A stretch of 64,000 nucleotides of DNA from Caldimonas tepidiphila (GTDB lineage Bacteria; Pseudomonadota; Gammaproteobacteria; Burkholderiales; Burkholderiaceae_C): positions 1 through 64,000 of the forward strand of contig NZ_QXMG01000021.1 of NCBI RefSeq assembly GCF_003569765.1. Reading direction: 5' to 3'. Position numbers and translations under genes: made by a program. Positions 1-10,477 of the stretch are shown here, in pieces (within the stretch, counting starts at the first letter, position 1; every line of letters begins with the position of its first letter). The notes under the pieces are model-generated. The model saw nothing but the letters and a program-made list of their open reading frames with translations, was not told the DNA's origin and did not search any database.

Positions 1-1
1 G

Positions 2-280
2 TCCGCCGCCGCCTCCGACAGCCTGCGCGAGCAGGCCCAGCGCCTCGCCTCGCTGATGGCCAGCATCCACGTGGGCGCCGTCCGTCCCGCGGCCGCCGCG
101 CCGGTCGAGCGTCCCCGCACGCCGCCGGCCGCGACGATGGCCGCCCCGGCGCGCAAGCCCGCCGCCCCCGCTGCCGCCGTGAAAGCGACGCCCGCCCCAG
201 CTGCAGCGGCTGCCGCCCCGGCCCCCCGGCCCGCGCCGGCGGCGACCGCCGCCGACGACGGCGACTGGGAGACCTTCTGA
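2..280 (+). CDS. Methyl-accepting chemotaxis protein, C-terminal end (5' truncated by window)
   Basis: This is the last 92 codons of a chemoreceptor whose N-terminus lies before the window. The first residues visible ([19 protein letters not shown]) are the typical end of the cytoplasmic signalling helix. They are followed by an Ala/Pro-rich flexible tail of about 65 residues and the terminal DWETF. That pentapeptide closely matches the NWETF tether that docks CheR and CheB in enterobacterial Tar/Tsr, so this receptor probably recruits the adaptation enzymes encoded just downstream. The reading frame runs open from base 2 to a TGA at 278-280. Ligand specificity cannot be judged because the sensory domain is outside the window. 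Confidence 0.9.
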   Translation, partial: SAAASDSLREQAQRLASLMASIHVGAVRPAAAAPVERPRTPPAATMAAPARKPAAPAAAVKATPAPAAAAAAPAPRPAPAATAADDGDWETF

Positions 281-338
281 GGCCTCGCCGTCCCGCCATT
301 GCCCGCTGCAACGACAACAACCTGACAACGAGAACCCC

Positions 339-1931
339 ATGAACCTGATCCCCCTGATGCGCAGCTTCACGATCCGAGTGCGGATGATCGGGGCCATCGC
401 CGTCGTGATGTGCCTGCTCGCGATCGTCGGCGGCGCCGGCCTGCTCGGCATGCACCGCATCGATTCGCTGAGCCAGCACTTCCTCGAGAACTCCGTCGCC
501 GAGGCCGCCGGGCTGTCCGAGCTGCACGACGCGATGCACCGGCTGCGCCGCGCCGAGAAGGACATGATCATCGGCTACGAGGACGCGATGCAGGTCGCGC
601 GCGGCCAGCAGCAGTGGGACGAGGCCTGGAAGCAGACCGGCGAATCGCTCGCCGCGCTGCAGCGCAGCGCGCGTGCGCAGGACCAGGCGGCGCTCGAGGC
701 GATCGGACGGCACCTCGAGGGCTACCGGTCGGTCTTCGCTGCCGTGGCGCGCCAGCTCGCCGCGAGCGGCTACGACAGCGCGACGGTGGCCGGGCGCGTA
801 ATGGGCAAGGGCGTGGCGGCCTACGACGAGGGCGAGCAGCAACTCAACGCGCTGAAGCAGGCGATCGCGACCGAGGCGGCCCAAGCTGCCGAGGCCGCGC
901 AGCAGGCGCGCCGCCAGACGTTGCTGATGTTCGGCATCGCAGTACTGATCGCGGTGGCAGTGGTGGTGCCGCTGACGCTGCTGAACCTGCGCAGCATCTG
1001 CCGCCCGCTCGAGCAGGCGCAGGCACTCGCGCGCTCGATCGCCGGCGGCGACCTGTCCAGCCGGGAGCTGCACGTCGAGGGCCGCGACGAGACCGCCGAC
1101 CTGCTGCGCGCGCTGCAGGAGATGCAGGGCTCACTGCGCCACATCGTCGAGCAGGTGCACCAGTCCACCAGCAACCTCGGCACCGCGTCGACCGAGATCG
1201 CCAGCGGCAACCAGGACCTGTCCGGACGCACCGAGCAGGCGGCGGCCAGCCTGCAGCAGACCGCCAGCTCGATGGCCCAGCTCACCGACACGGTGCGGCA
1301 GTCGGCGGACTCCGCCCGCCAGGCCAACCAGCTCGCCGGCTCCGCCGCGAGCCTCGCGGGCCGCGGCGGCGAGGTCGTCTCGCAGGTGGTGGCGACGATG
1401 GGCGGCATTCATGCCGCCTCGCGCAAGATCGCCGACATCATCGGCGTGATCGACGGCATCGCCTTCCAGACCAACATCCTCGCGCTCAACGCGGCCGTGG
1501 AGGCCGCGCGCGCCGGCGAGCAGGGCCGCGGCTTCGCGGTCGTCGCCGGCGAGGTGCGCAACCTCGCGCAGCGCAGCGCGCAGGCCGCGCGCGAGATCAA
1601 GACGCTCATCGGCGCCTCGGTCGAGCAGGTCGAGGGCGGCTCCCGGCTGGTGTCCGACGCCGGGCGGACGATGCAGGAGCTCGTCGGCTCGGTGCAGCGC
1701 GTGGCCGACATCATCGGCGAGATCAGCGCCGCCGCCACCGAGCAGAACCAGGGCATCGGCCAGGTCAACCAGGCCGTGGTGCAGCTCGACCAGATGACGC
1801 AGCAGAACGCCGCGCTGGTCGAGCAGTCGGCCGCCGCCGCCGAGAGCCTGCGCGAGCAGACCGCAAGGCTCGGCACGCTGATGAGCGCCTTCCGGCTCGA
1901 GGCGCAGGAACGCGGCGCCTTCGCCGGCTGA
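339..1931 (+). CDS. Methyl-accepting chemotaxis protein, full length, no CheR-docking tail
   Basis: A 530-residue transmembrane chemoreceptor. Residues 15-38 form the first membrane helix. Residues about 40-190 form a periplasmic helical domain of the four-helix-bundle type. Residues 195-216 form the second membrane helix, followed by a HAMP segment (about 217-270) and a cytoplasmic methyl-accepting domain. The hairpin tip that contacts CheA/CheW is conserved around residues 374-410 ([20 protein letters not shown]). It ends in AFAG with no NWETF-like pentapeptide, unlike the receptor 58 bp upstream, so it probably relies on its neighbour's tether for efficient methylation (inference). It sits in the chemotaxis cluster before cheR-cheD-cheB. 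The ligand is unknown. Confidence 0.95.
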   Translation: MNLIPLMRSFTIRVRMIGAIAVVMCLLAIVGGAGLLGMHRIDSLSQHFLENSVAEAAGLSELHDAMHRLRRAEKDMIIGYEDAMQVARGQQQWDEAWKQTGESLAALQRSARAQDQAALEAIGRHLEGYRSVFAAVARQLAASGYDSATVAGRVMGKGVAAYDEGEQQLNALKQAIATEAAQAAEAAQQARRQTLLMFGIAVLIAVAVVVPLTLLNLRSICRPLEQAQALARSIAGGDLSSRELHVEGRDETADLLRALQEMQGSLRHIVEQVHQSTSNLGTASTEIASGNQDLSGRTEQAAASLQQTASSMAQLTDTVRQSADSARQANQLAGSAASLAGRGGEVVSQVVATMGGIHAASRKIADIIGVIDGIAFQTNILALNAAVEAARAGEQGRGFAVVAGEVRNLAQRSAQAAREIKTLIGASVEQVEGGSRLVSDAGRTMQELVGSVQRVADIIGEISAAATEQNQGIGQVNQAVVQLDQMTQQNAALVEQSAAAAESLREQTARLGTLMSAFRLEAQERGAFAG

Positions 1932-1944
1932 CGCCCCCCACCCT

Positions 1945-1971
1945 GACGAGCGCCAGCGGGCGACCCGCCCG

Positions 1972-1983
<12 letters not shown>
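1945..1983. terminator. Long GC-rich hairpin between convergent MCP and lipoprotein genes
   Basis: Nine bases (1945-1953) pair perfectly with 1975-1983, and eight more (1955-1962) pair with 1966-1973, leaving one C/A mismatch and a three-base loop. The dyad lies directly after the MCP stop codon and contains the stop codon of the converging lipoprotein gene. There is no T-tract on either side, so this is at best a bidirectional transcription barrier, not a classical intrinsic terminator. Confidence 0.5.
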
Positions 1984-2748
<765 letters not shown>

Positions 2749-3010
2749 TTGGAAGTCTCCCGAGGACGGACAAGGGACGGGCCGGTGCGCCGCCGCGTCC
2801 GCGCCGGCACTGCCTCTGCGCTGCCGGGAACCGGCCCCGATCTTAGGCAGCGCCACGGGCCGGGGGCCGAAACCCAAGCGCCCGGGACGGACTCGCGCAA
2901 GCGCCGCAACAATGCGCCCGCGTGCCGGCGGCGGGCTCAAGCCCGGGCTGCGACTGCCGATAACAGGGCGGCGGGCGGCACGCCGCGAGCGCGCCGCCTT
3001 CCGTCCCGCG

Positions 3011-3955
3011 ATGTCCACACCCCACCCTTCGCCGATGACCCTCCTGTCGAGCCCCCTTCAAGCGCCGGCCGAGCCGGGGATCGATCCGCGCACGCAAGAG
3101 TTCAGCTTCGAGCCGGCGGACTTCGAGCGCGTGCGCCGGCTGATCCACCAGCACGCCGGCATCAGCCTGCACGAAGGCAAGCAGGCGATGGTCTACAGCC
3201 GGCTGTCGCGCCGGCTGCGCGAGACCCGCCACCGCTCGATCGGCGCCTACCTGCAGTGGCTGGAGCAGGCGCACGGCGCGCAGGCGGAAGCCGAGTGGCA
3301 GGAGTTCGTCAACTGCCTGACGACCAACCTGACCGCCTTCTTCCGCGAGGAGCACCATTTCGAGCTGCTCGCGCAGGAGTTGCGCCTGCGGGGCGGCCGC
3401 GCGCCGCTGCGCATCTGGTGCAACGCCGCCTCCACCGGCGAGGAGCCCTACTCGCTGGCGATGACGGTGGCCGAGACGCTCGGCGCCGACGCGCCGGTGC
3501 GCATCGTCGCGAGCGACATCGACACCCGGGTGCTGGAGACCGCGCGCCGCGGCGTCTACACCGACGACGCACGCGGCCTGTCGCCCGAGCGGCTCAAGCG
3601 CCACTTCCTGCGCGGCACCGGCACCAACGCGGGCCGCATCCGCATCAAGCCCGAGCTCGCGCGCCTGATCGAGTTCCGCCACTTCAACCTGATGGCCTCG
3701 GCCTGGTCGCTCGGCGACCCCTTCGACCTGGTGTTCTGCCGCAACGTGATGATCTACTTCGACGCGCCGACGCAGCGCCGCGTGCTCGAGCGCATCCACG
3801 GGGTGATGAAGCCCGAGGGGGTGCTGTTCGTGGGCCACTCGGAGAACTTCACCGACGCGCGCGAGCTGTTCCAGCTGCGCGGCAAGACCGTCTACCAGCG
3901 CGTGGGCCCGGCCCGTGGCGCAAGCGCCGCACCCGACAGGAGCCTGCCCCGATGA
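3011..3955 (+). CDS. cheR: CheR, chemoreceptor glutamate methyltransferase
   Basis: A 314-residue S-adenosylmethionine-dependent methyltransferase that methylates glutamates of chemoreceptors during adaptation. Residues about 35-95 form the N-terminal all-alpha CheR domain ([16 protein letters not shown]). The Rossmann methyltransferase domain follows, with the AdoMet motif [15 protein letters not shown], an [13 protein letters not shown] strand-loop and the [10 protein letters not shown] motif. The start is uncertain: ATG 3011 lacks a good ribosome site and ATG 3035 is also in frame. The stop codon overlaps the start of cheD (ATGA at 3952-3955), indicating translational coupling. The preceding 262 bases (2749-3010) hold no recognised gene. 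Confidence 0.95.
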   Translation: MSTPHPSPMTLLSSPLQAPAEPGIDPRTQEFSFEPADFERVRRLIHQHAGISLHEGKQAMVYSRLSRRLRETRHRSIGAYLQWLEQAHGAQAEAEWQEFVNCLTTNLTAFFREEHHFELLAQELRLRGGRAPLRIWCNAASTGEEPYSLAMTVAETLGADAPVRIVASDIDTRVLETARRGVYTDDARGLSPERLKRHFLRGTGTNAGRIRIKPELARLIEFRHFNLMASAWSLGDPFDLVFCRNVMIYFDAPTQRRVLERIHGVMKPEGVLFVGHSENFTDARELFQLRGKTVYQRVGPARGASAAPDRSLPR

Positions 3956-4635
3956 TCGCCAGTTCCCCGTCCCCGCGCGGCTTCCCGCCGCCGCCCGCGT
4001 CGTCCCAGGCCGTGCCCGCCTCGCGGCTCGAGCGGCTGCGCGCGCGCCCGCCCCGGCCCGGCGAGGCCTCCTTCTTCTTCTACGACGCGCACTTCCGCAA
4101 CGAGGCGGTGAAGGTGCTGCCGGGCGAGTACTTCGTGCACGACGAGGACCTGCTGCTGACGACGACGCTCGGCTCCTGCGTCGCGGCCTGCCTGTGGGAC
4201 CGGCATGCGCGCCTCGGCGGCATGAACCACTTCATGCTGCCGGACGCGGGTGGCGCCACCGACTCGGGCCGCTACGGCTCCTATGCGATGGAGCTGCTGA
4301 TCAACGAGCTGCTCAAGCGCGGTGCGAGCCGCGGCTCGCTCGAGGCCAAGGTCTTCGGCGGCGGGCAGGTGATCGGCGGCATGACGACGCTCAACGTCGG
4401 CCAGCGCAACGCCGACTTCGTGCTCGAGTACCTGCGCACCGAGCGCATCCCGGTGGTGTCGCAGGACCTGCTCGACATCCACGCGCGCAAGGTCTGCTTC
4501 CTGCCGCACAGCGGCAAGGCGATGGTCAAGCGCCTGGCCTCCACCAATCTCGAGGCCCTTGCCGCGCAGGACCGCGCCGCGGTGCAGCGCTTCGTGCCGC
4601 CGGCCAGCGGGGCCGGCTCGATCGATCTGTTCTGA
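3952..4635 (+). CDS. cheD: CheD, chemoreceptor glutamine deamidase
   Basis: A 227-residue deamidase that converts specific receptor glutamines to glutamates. The catalytic Cys-His-Thr set is visible: Cys76 in [12 protein letters not shown], His93 in GGMNHFMLP, and Thr70 six residues before the Cys, with the same spacing as the characterised Thermotoga enzyme. The first 40 residues are a Pro/Ala-rich extension not needed for the fold. It starts inside the cheR stop codon with AGGAG a few bases upstream, and cheB follows after 14 bases, so the three adaptation genes form one coupled unit. Confidence 0.95.
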   Translation: MIASSPSPRGFPPPPASSQAVPASRLERLRARPPRPGEASFFFYDAHFRNEAVKVLPGEYFVHDEDLLLTTTLGSCVAACLWDRHARLGGMNHFMLPDAGGATDSGRYGSYAMELLINELLKRGASRGSLEAKVFGGGQVIGGMTTLNVGQRNADFVLEYLRTERIPVVSQDLLDIHARKVCFLPHSGKAMVKRLASTNLEALAAQDRAAVQRFVPPASGAGSIDLF

Positions 4636-4649
4636 CGGAGGAAAGCACG

Positions 4650-5759
4650 ATGGCGAAGACCCGCATCGTCGTGGTGGACGACTCGGCGCTCGTGCGCAGC
4701 CTGCTCGCCGAGATCATCAACCGCCAGCCCGACATGGAGTGCATCGGCGCCGCGAGCGACCCCTTCGTCGCGCGCGAGATGATCCGCAACCTGGACCCGG
4801 ACGTGATCACGCTCGACGTCGAGATGCCGCGCATGGACGGCATCGACTTCCTGGCCAAGCTGATGCGGCTGCGGCCGATGCCGGTGGTGATGGTCTCGAC
4901 GCTGACCGAGCGCGGCGCGGAGGTGACGCTGCGCGCGCTCGAGCTCGGCGCGGTCGACTTCGTCGCCAAGCCCAAGATCGGCATCGCCGACGGGCTGCAG
5001 CAGCTCGCGCAGCAGATCACCGAGAAGATCCGCATCGCCGCGCGCGCGCAGGTGCGCAAGCTGCACCTGCCGGCGGCCGCCGCGCCCCCCGCTGGCGCTG
5101 CCGCGGCCGAGCCGCGTGCCGCCGCGCCCGCCCCGGCGCCGGCGAGCCTGGGGCGGCTCTCCACCGAGAAGCTGATCTTCATCGGCGCCTCCACCGGCGG
5201 CACCGAGGCGACGCGCGAGGTGCTGGTGAACCTGCCCGCCGACGCGCCGGCGGTCGTCATCACGCAGCACATGCCGCCGGGCTTCACGAGAAGCTACGCG
5301 ACGCGGCTTGACGGCCTGTGCCGCATCGCGGTCAAGGAGGCCGAGGACGGCGAGCGCATCCTGCCGGGCCACGCCTACATCGCGCCGGGCGGCCGCCACC
5401 TCAGCGTCGAGCGCAGCGGCGCGAACTACATCGCGCGCGTGCAGGACGGCGAGCCGGTGAACCGCCACAAGCCCTCGGTGGAGGTGCTGTTCAAGTCGGC
5501 GGCGCGCGTCGTCGGCCGCAACGCGATCGGCATCATGCTCACCGGCATGGGTGCCGACGGGGCGCGCGCGATGAAGGAGATGCGCGACGCCGGCAGCTAC
5601 AACTACGCGCAGGACGAGGCGAGCTGCGTCGTGTTCGGCATGCCGCGCGAGGCGATCGCCGCCGGCGCCGCGCACGAGGTGCTGCCGCTCGCGCAGATCG
5701 CACCCCATCTGATGGAGCGGCTGCGCAGTACCGCGGGGATGTCGATCAACCGGGTCTGA
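4650..5759 (+). CDS. cheB: CheB, chemoreceptor methylesterase/deamidase response regulator
   Basis: A 369-residue two-domain protein. The receiver domain (residues 1-125) has phospho-acceptor Asp56 in [10 protein letters not shown]. An Ala/Pro linker (about 138-168) leads to the methylesterase domain with catalytic Ser181 (GASTGG), His207 (QHMPPGF) and Asp303 (LTGMGADGA). It removes receptor methyl esters when phosphorylated by CheA, closing the adaptation loop with CheR and CheD. A strong ribosome site (ACGGAGGAAAGC) precedes the ATG. No cheA or cheW lies in the window; they are presumably upstream. The last gene of this cluster converges with hemW 63 bp away. Confidence 0.96.
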   Translation: MAKTRIVVVDDSALVRSLLAEIINRQPDMECIGAASDPFVAREMIRNLDPDVITLDVEMPRMDGIDFLAKLMRLRPMPVVMVSTLTERGAEVTLRALELGAVDFVAKPKIGIADGLQQLAQQITEKIRIAARAQVRKLHLPAAAAPPAGAAAAEPRAAAPAPAPASLGRLSTEKLIFIGASTGGTEATREVLVNLPADAPAVVITQHMPPGFTRSYATRLDGLCRIAVKEAEDGERILPGHAYIAPGGRHLSVERSGANYIARVQDGEPVNRHKPSVEVLFKSAARVVGRNAIGIMLTGMGADGARAMKEMRDAGSYNYAQDEASCVVFGMPREAIAAGAAHEVLPLAQIAPHLMERLRSTAGMSINRV

Positions 5760-5822
5760 CGCCGCGCCCCCGCATCCCGGCGACCCTCCGAGGACGGCCG
5801 GGAAGGTCGTCGGGTTCTCCCC

Positions 5823-7055
5823 TCAACCGCCCTTGGCGGCCGGCGGGTCCGCGAGGAACAGCGCCTGCAGGTCGCTCAGGAAGTCGAGGCCGCGCACGGT
5901 CGGCCGCACGCGCGTCCAGTCGCGCTCGACGAGGCCGAGCCGCTCGGCCTCGTCCAGGCCCTTGCGCAGCACCGTCACCGGCAGCCCGGTGCGCTCGGTG
6001 AAGTCGGCGAGCGCGAAGCCTTCCTTCAACCGCATCGCGTTGAGCATGAACTCGAAGGGCAGCGCGTGGCGCGGCACCTCCTCGTCCTGCGACATCGGCG
6101 AGCCCGCGAGCGCCTGCTCGATGTAGCGCGCCGGCTCCCTCCAGCGCACCTGGCGGATCACGCGATGCGGGAAGCTGAGCTTGCCGTGCGCGCCGGCGCC
6201 GATGCCGAGGTAGTCGCCGAAGCGCCAGTAGTTCAGGTTGTGCGCGCACTCGTGGCCCGCTCGCGCATAGGCCGAGACCTCGTAGCGCTGCAGGCCGGCG
6301 GCCGCGGTGCCCTCGATCAGCCGGTCGAGCATCTCGAAGGCGGTGTCATCGTCGGGTAGCACCGGTGGGCGGCGCGCGAACTGCGTGTTGGGCTCGAGCG
6401 TGAGGTGGTAGAGCGACAGGTGCGGCGGCTCGAAGGCGAGTGCCTGGCGCAGGTCGGCCTCGCATTCCTCGAGCGATTGCCCGGGCAGCGCGTACATCAG
6501 GTCGAGGTTGAAGGTCTCGAAGGCCTGCTGCGCCTCCTCGACCGCCGCGAGCGCCTGCGCGCGGTCGTGCACGCGGCCGAGCGCCTTGAGCTTGGCGTCG
6601 TCGAAGCTCTGCACGCCGATCGACAGCCGCGTCACGCCCGCGGCGCGGAAGGCCCTGAAGCGCTCGCGCTCGAAGGTGCCGGGGTTGGCCTCGAGCGTGA
6701 CCTCGCAGAAGGGCTCGAGCGGCAGCCGCGCGCGGATGTCGGCCAGCAGCCGGTCGATCGCCTCGGGCGAGAAGAGGCTCGGCGTGCCGCCGCCGATGAA
6801 GATGCTGTGCACGCGCCGGCCCCACACCGAGGGCAGCGCGGATTCGAGGTCGGCGCGCAGCGCGTCGAGGTAGCGGTCCTCGGGCGGCCGCCCCGTGCCC
6901 CCCTCCCCTCGCCACTCGTGGGAGTTGAAGTCGCAGTAGGGGCACTTGCGGATGCACCAGGGCAGGTGCACGTAGAGCGACAGCGGCGGCGGCGCGCCGA
7001 GCTGCAGCGTGCCGGGGCGCAGGTAGCGCTCGACGACGGACATCGCGTCAGCCAA
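5823..7055 (-). CDS. hemW: HemW, radical-SAM haem chaperone (HemN-like)
   Basis: A 410-residue radical S-adenosylmethionine protein of the coproporphyrinogen-III-oxidase-like family. The 4Fe-4S site is CxxxCxxC at residues 34-41 (WCIRKCPYC), followed by the FIGGGTPS motif. Family members called HemW carry haem to apo-respiratory proteins and are not true HemN oxidases. The N-terminal region seems too short for HemN. The first possible start is a TTG at 7055 with GGAGG nine bases upstream, overlapping the rdgB stop. An ATG at 7043 is the alternative, but its ribosome site is then too far away. It lies in a tight minus-strand run with rdgB and rph. Confidence 0.9.
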   Translation of the reverse strand: MADAMSVVERYLRPGTLQLGAPPPLSLYVHLPWCIRKCPYCDFNSHEWRGEGGTGRPPEDRYLDALRADLESALPSVWGRRVHSIFIGGGTPSLFSPEAIDRLLADIRARLPLEPFCEVTLEANPGTFERERFRAFRAAGVTRLSIGVQSFDDAKLKALGRVHDRAQALAAVEEAQQAFETFNLDLMYALPGQSLEECEADLRQALAFEPPHLSLYHLTLEPNTQFARRPPVLPDDDTAFEMLDRLIEGTAAAGLQRYEVSAYARAGHECAHNLNYWRFGDYLGIGAGAHGKLSFPHRVIRQVRWREPARYIEQALAGSPMSQDEEVPRHALPFEFMLNAMRLKEGFALADFTERTGLPVTVLRKGLDEAERLGLVERDWTRVRPTVRGLDFLSDLQALFLADPPAAKGG

Positions 7056-7653
7056 GGTGCCAGACCTCCCGCATCAGCTGCTGCATCTGGACCGCGGCGA
7101 GCGCGCGGTGGCTGCAGCGGTTCTTTTCTTCCGCCCCGAGCTCGGCCACGGTGCGGCCGAGCGCGGGAATGAACATCAGCGGGTCGTAGCCGAAGCCGCC
7201 CTCGCCGCGCAATTCCGAAATGACCTCGCCCTCCCAGCGACCCATGGCCACCAGCGGCTCGGGATCGTCGGCCGAGCGCACCGCGACCAGCGCGCAGACG
7301 AAGCGCGCGCGCCGGTCGGCGACGCCCTGCAGCTTCTCCAGCAGCACCGAGTTGTTCTCGGCGTCGCCCTTCGGCCGGCCGAACAGCGTCGCGTAGCGCG
7401 CCGACAGCACGCCCGGCGCGCCGCCGAGCGCGTCGACGCTGATGCCCGAGTCGTCGGCGATCGCCGCGCCCCCGGCCGCCTGCGCGGCATGGCGCGCCTT
7501 GGCGAGCGCGTTCTCGACGAAGGTGACATGCGGCTCCTCGGCCTCGGGGATGCCGAGCGCGCCCTGAGCGACGAGCTCCAGGCCGAGCGGCGCGAAGAGC
7601 GCCTGCAGCTCGACGAGCTTCTTGGCGTTGTTGGAGGCGAGCACGAGTCGCAT
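7048..7653 (-). CDS. rdgB: RdgB/HAM1, non-canonical purine NTP pyrophosphatase
   Basis: A 201-residue house-cleaning enzyme that hydrolyses dITP/XTP to the monophosphates and so keeps deaminated purines out of DNA. The family hallmarks are the N-terminal LVLASNNAKKL substrate loop and ADDSGISVDALGGAPGVLSARYA, here split into DDSGISVDAL and APGVLSARYA. ATG 7653 is preferred because GAGG lies seven bases upstream and the protein then begins MRLVLASNN as homologues do. A GTG at 7665 overlapping the rph stop is a possible longer start. The 3' end overlaps the hemW TTG. Confidence 0.93.
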   Translation of the reverse strand: MRLVLASNNAKKLVELQALFAPLGLELVAQGALGIPEAEEPHVTFVENALAKARHAAQAAGGAAIADDSGISVDALGGAPGVLSARYATLFGRPKGDAENNSVLLEKLQGVADRRARFVCALVAVRSADDPEPLVAMGRWEGEVISELRGEGGFGYDPLMFIPALGRTVAELGAEEKNRCSHRALAAVQMQQLMREVWHLG

Positions 7654-7661
7654 CGCGGACC

Positions 7662-8399
7662 TCACTGCGAAAGCCCGAGCGCCTGGCGCTGCAGCGCGAG
7701 CAGCTCGCGGATGCCCTTGTCGGCGAGGCCGAGCAGCGCGTCCATCTCGGCGCGCGTGAACGGCGCGCCCTCGGCGGTGCCCTGCACCTCGACGAAGCCG
7801 CCGCTGCCCGTCATCACGACGTTCATGTCAGTGCCGCAGGCCGAGTCCTCCACGTACTCGAGGTCGAGCAGCGGCGTGCCCTCGACGACGCCGACCGAGA
7901 TCGCGGCGACGAAGTCGCGGATCGGGCTCGCGGCGATCTTCCCCTTCGCGAGCAGGCCCGCGACCGCGTCGTGGGCCGCGACGAAGGCGCCGGTGATCGC
8001 AGCGGTGCGGGTGCCGCCGTCGGCCTGGATCACGTCGCAGTCGAGCTGGATGGTGCGCTCGCCCAGCAGCGAGAGGTCGAACACCGAGCGCATCGAGCGG
8101 CCGATCAGGCGCTGGATCTCCTGCGTGCGCCCGCTCTGCTTGCCGCGCGCGGCCTCGCGGTCGCTGCGGGTGTGCGTCGAGCGCGGCAGCATCCCGTACT
8201 CGGCGGTGACCCAGCCCTCGCCCGAGCCGCGCTTGTGCGGCGGCACGCGCTCCTCGACCGACGCGGTGCACAGCACCTTGGTCTCGCCGAACTCGACCAG
8301 CACCGAGCCCTCGGCGTAGCGGGTGTAGTGGCGCGTCAGGCGCACCGGGCGCAGCGCGTCGGCGGCGCGGCCTTGCGAACGTTGGAACTGGGGGGGCAT
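7662..8399 (-). CDS. rph: RNase PH
   Basis: A 245-residue phosphorolytic 3'-5' exoribonuclease that trims tRNA 3' ends using inorganic phosphate. The sequence runs from [28 protein letters not shown] through [18 protein letters not shown] and [17 protein letters not shown] (phosphate-binding Arg region) to [19 protein letters not shown]. It is full length for the family. It sits upstream of rdgB with eight bases between stop and ATG, so the two are probably cotranscribed. A 142-bp gap separates it from the phosphatase gene upstream. Confidence 0.95.
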   Translation of the reverse strand: MPPQFQRSQGRAADALRPVRLTRHYTRYAEGSVLVEFGETKVLCTASVEERVPPHKRGSGEGWVTAEYGMLPRSTHTRSDREAARGKQSGRTQEIQRLIGRSMRSVFDLSLLGERTIQLDCDVIQADGGTRTAAITGAFVAAHDAVAGLLAKGKIAASPIRDFVAAISVGVVEGTPLLDLEYVEDSACGTDMNVVMTGSGGFVEVQGTAEGAPFTRAEMDALLGLADKGIRELLALQRQALGLSQ

Positions 8400-8541
8400 G
8401 CGGATTCTCGGAAGGAAGAGGGAGCCGGCCGCGAGGACCGGAGCCGGACATGGTAGCGAAGCGGCGCCGGGTGCCGCCCTGCCTGTGCGGGACGGCCCGC
8501 GGCGCGGCGGGGGGATAGCGCGGCCCGGAGCGCGGCGGGCT

Positions 8542-9465
8542 TCAGCGGCTGCGCAGCTTCGAGCTGCGGCGGATCGCCTCGTTGATCTCGCGGATCGAGC
8601 GGTCGATCTCGGCCTCGTCGAGCAGCGGGGTCTCGGCCACCGCCTCGCGGGCCTCGTCGGGCGTGGAGGCATGGATGGTGGACGCGAAGTCGTCCTCGCC
8701 GAGCACCTGCGTGGAGATCGAGCCGCTGCGGTTGTCGTCGTCGGCGCGCTCCCACTCCACCGCGAGCACCGTCACGTTGTCGCTCTTGGGGCCGGCGTGG
8801 CGCAGCGCCTGCTCGACGAGTTCGGGCACCGCCTCGGACACCGGCAGTGCCGAGAGCTGCTGCGTGATGTCGGCGTCGGACACGCTGCTCCACAGCCCGT
8901 CCGAGCACAGCAGCAGCCGGTCGCCCTGCTGCAGCAGCACCGGCCCGGCCACGTCGAGCACCGGCTTGCCCGGGCTGCCGAGGCAGGTGAAGAGCACGTT
9001 GCGGTTGACGCGCCCTGCGATGGCACGCCCGCCCTGCTGCAGCTCCGAGTACGAATGGTCGCGGGTGCGCGCCACCAGCTTGTCGCCGCGCACCAGGTAC
9101 AGGCGCGAGTCGCCGCAGTGCGCCCAGTAGGCCGCGCCGCCCTGGATCACGCAGGCCACGATCGTGGTGCGCGGCGTGTCGATCAGCGCGCGCTGCGTCG
9201 CGTAGCGCAGCAGCTGGCGGTGCCCGGCGAACAGCGCATCGTTGAGGAAGCGCGTCGGGTCCTTGAGCGTGGACTTCGCCTCGCGCTGGAACAGCGTGGC
9301 CAGCGTCTGCAGCGCGAGCTGCGACGCGACCTCGCCTTCCGGATGGCCGCCCATGCCGTCGGCGAGCGCGAACAGCCCGGCGTCCCGCGTGTAGCAGTAG
9401 CCCATGCGGTCCTCGTTCTTCTCGCGACCGCCGCGGCGGCTGACCTGGTAGACGGAGAATTTCAT
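8542..9465 (-). CDS. PP2C-type Ser/Thr protein phosphatase
   Basis: A 307-residue metal-dependent phosphatase. The PP2C/PPM motifs appear in order: NEDR near residue 17, [11 protein letters not shown] (metal-binding Asp), [20 protein letters not shown] and SDNVTVLAV. About 50 residues after the catalytic core are acidic and polar without a recognisable domain. There is no membrane segment, so it should be cytoplasmic. It lies 13 bases downstream of the Ser/Thr kinase gene on the same strand, so the pair probably controls opposing phosphorylation of shared substrates (inference). Confidence 0.92.
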   Translation of the reverse strand: MKFSVYQVSRRGGREKNEDRMGYCYTRDAGLFALADGMGGHPEGEVASQLALQTLATLFQREAKSTLKDPTRFLNDALFAGHRQLLRYATQRALIDTPRTTIVACVIQGGAAYWAHCGDSRLYLVRGDKLVARTRDHSYSELQQGGRAIAGRVNRNVLFTCLGSPGKPVLDVAGPVLLQQGDRLLLCSDGLWSSVSDADITQQLSALPVSEAVPELVEQALRHAGPKSDNVTVLAVEWERADDDNRSGSISTQVLGEDDFASTIHASTPDEAREAVAETPLLDEAEIDRSIREINEAIRRSSKLRSR

Positions 9466-9478
9466 CGCGGACGCCTCG

Positions 9479-10447
9479 TCAGGGTTTCGCGTTGCCCTTG
9501 ATGTTCTCCAGCTGCAGCTTCAGCCGCTCGCTGAAGCTGAGCTTGGTGTAGCGGCGCTCGGTCTCGCGCGACAGCTCCTTCTGCAGCGCGAACACGCTCT
9601 GCGGGCGCGACAGCGGGTCGAGCGCCATGCACCACTCGGTCACCTCGATCAGGTTGTCGGAGTAGATGTTGCGCAGGCGCGAGAGCGACAGCGTCAGCCG
9701 GTCCTTCTCCATGCGCTGCGGCGCGTCGTTGGGCGGATAGCCCTGCATGCAGGCGTAGATGCACGCGCCGATCGCGTAGATGTCGGTCCAGGGGCCGAGC
9801 GTGCCGTCGCGGCGGTACATCTCCGGCGCCGCGAAGCCCGGCGTGTACATCGGGCGGATGAAGTTGCCTTCCTTGGAGAGCACCTCGCGCGCCGCGCCGA
9901 AGTCGAGCAGCACCGCCTTGTTCTCGTTGGTAATGAAGACGTTGGCGGGCTTGATGTCGAGGTGCAGCATCTTGTGCTGGTGCACGATGCGCAGGCCGCG
10001 CAGCACCTCGTCGAACAGCGAGCGGATGGTGGACTCGCGGAAGACCTTGTCGCGCTTGAGGTCGCGTGCGGTGACGATGAAGTCCTGCAGCGTGTCGCCC
10101 TGCAGGTAGTTCATCACCATGTAGACGGTCTCATTCTCGCGGAAGAAGTTCAGCACGGAGACCACGCTCGGGTGCGAGATCTGCGCGAGCGAGCGGCCTT
10201 CCTCGAAGAAGCTCTTGAGGCCGAGCCGGTACAGGGGTTGCTTGTCGGGCTTGACGCGGGGGGCGAGCTCGCCGGGCAGGCGCTCCGCCAGCGTGGCCGG
10301 CAGGTATTCCTTGATCGCCACCAGCCGCTTCTCCTGGTCCTCGGCGACGTAGACCACGCCGAAGCCCCCCGATGCCAGTCGCTTGACGATCTGGTAGCCC
10401 CCCACCACGGTGCCCGGCGGCAACGGGGCGGGCTTCGGCTTTGACAT
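9479..10447 (-). CDS. Ser/Thr protein kinase (Hanks type, cytoplasmic)
   Basis: A 322-residue kinase. The Gly-rich loop LASGGFGVVYVAED, Lys46 (VAIKEYLP), the catalytic loop HLDIKPANV (Asp164) and the LLDFGAAR metal motif (Asp182) are all present, so it should be active. The HLD in place of HRD makes it a non-RD kinase. There is no transmembrane segment and no PASTA or sensor domain, so the input is unknown. It is paired with the PP2C phosphatase downstream and diverges from yicC with only 30 bp between the two start codons. Confidence 0.92.
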   Translation of the reverse strand: MSKPKPAPLPPGTVVGGYQIVKRLASGGFGVVYVAEDQEKRLVAIKEYLPATLAERLPGELAPRVKPDKQPLYRLGLKSFFEEGRSLAQISHPSVVSVLNFFRENETVYMVMNYLQGDTLQDFIVTARDLKRDKVFRESTIRSLFDEVLRGLRIVHQHKMLHLDIKPANVFITNENKAVLLDFGAAREVLSKEGNFIRPMYTPGFAAPEMYRRDGTLGPWTDIYAIGACIYACMQGYPPNDAPQRMEKDRLTLSLSRLRNIYSDNLIEVTEWCMALDPLSRPQSVFALQKELSRETERRYTKLSFSERLKLQLENIKGNAKP

Positions 10448-10477
10448 AATCGGCTTTTGTAGTGTGACGAAGAGTTC

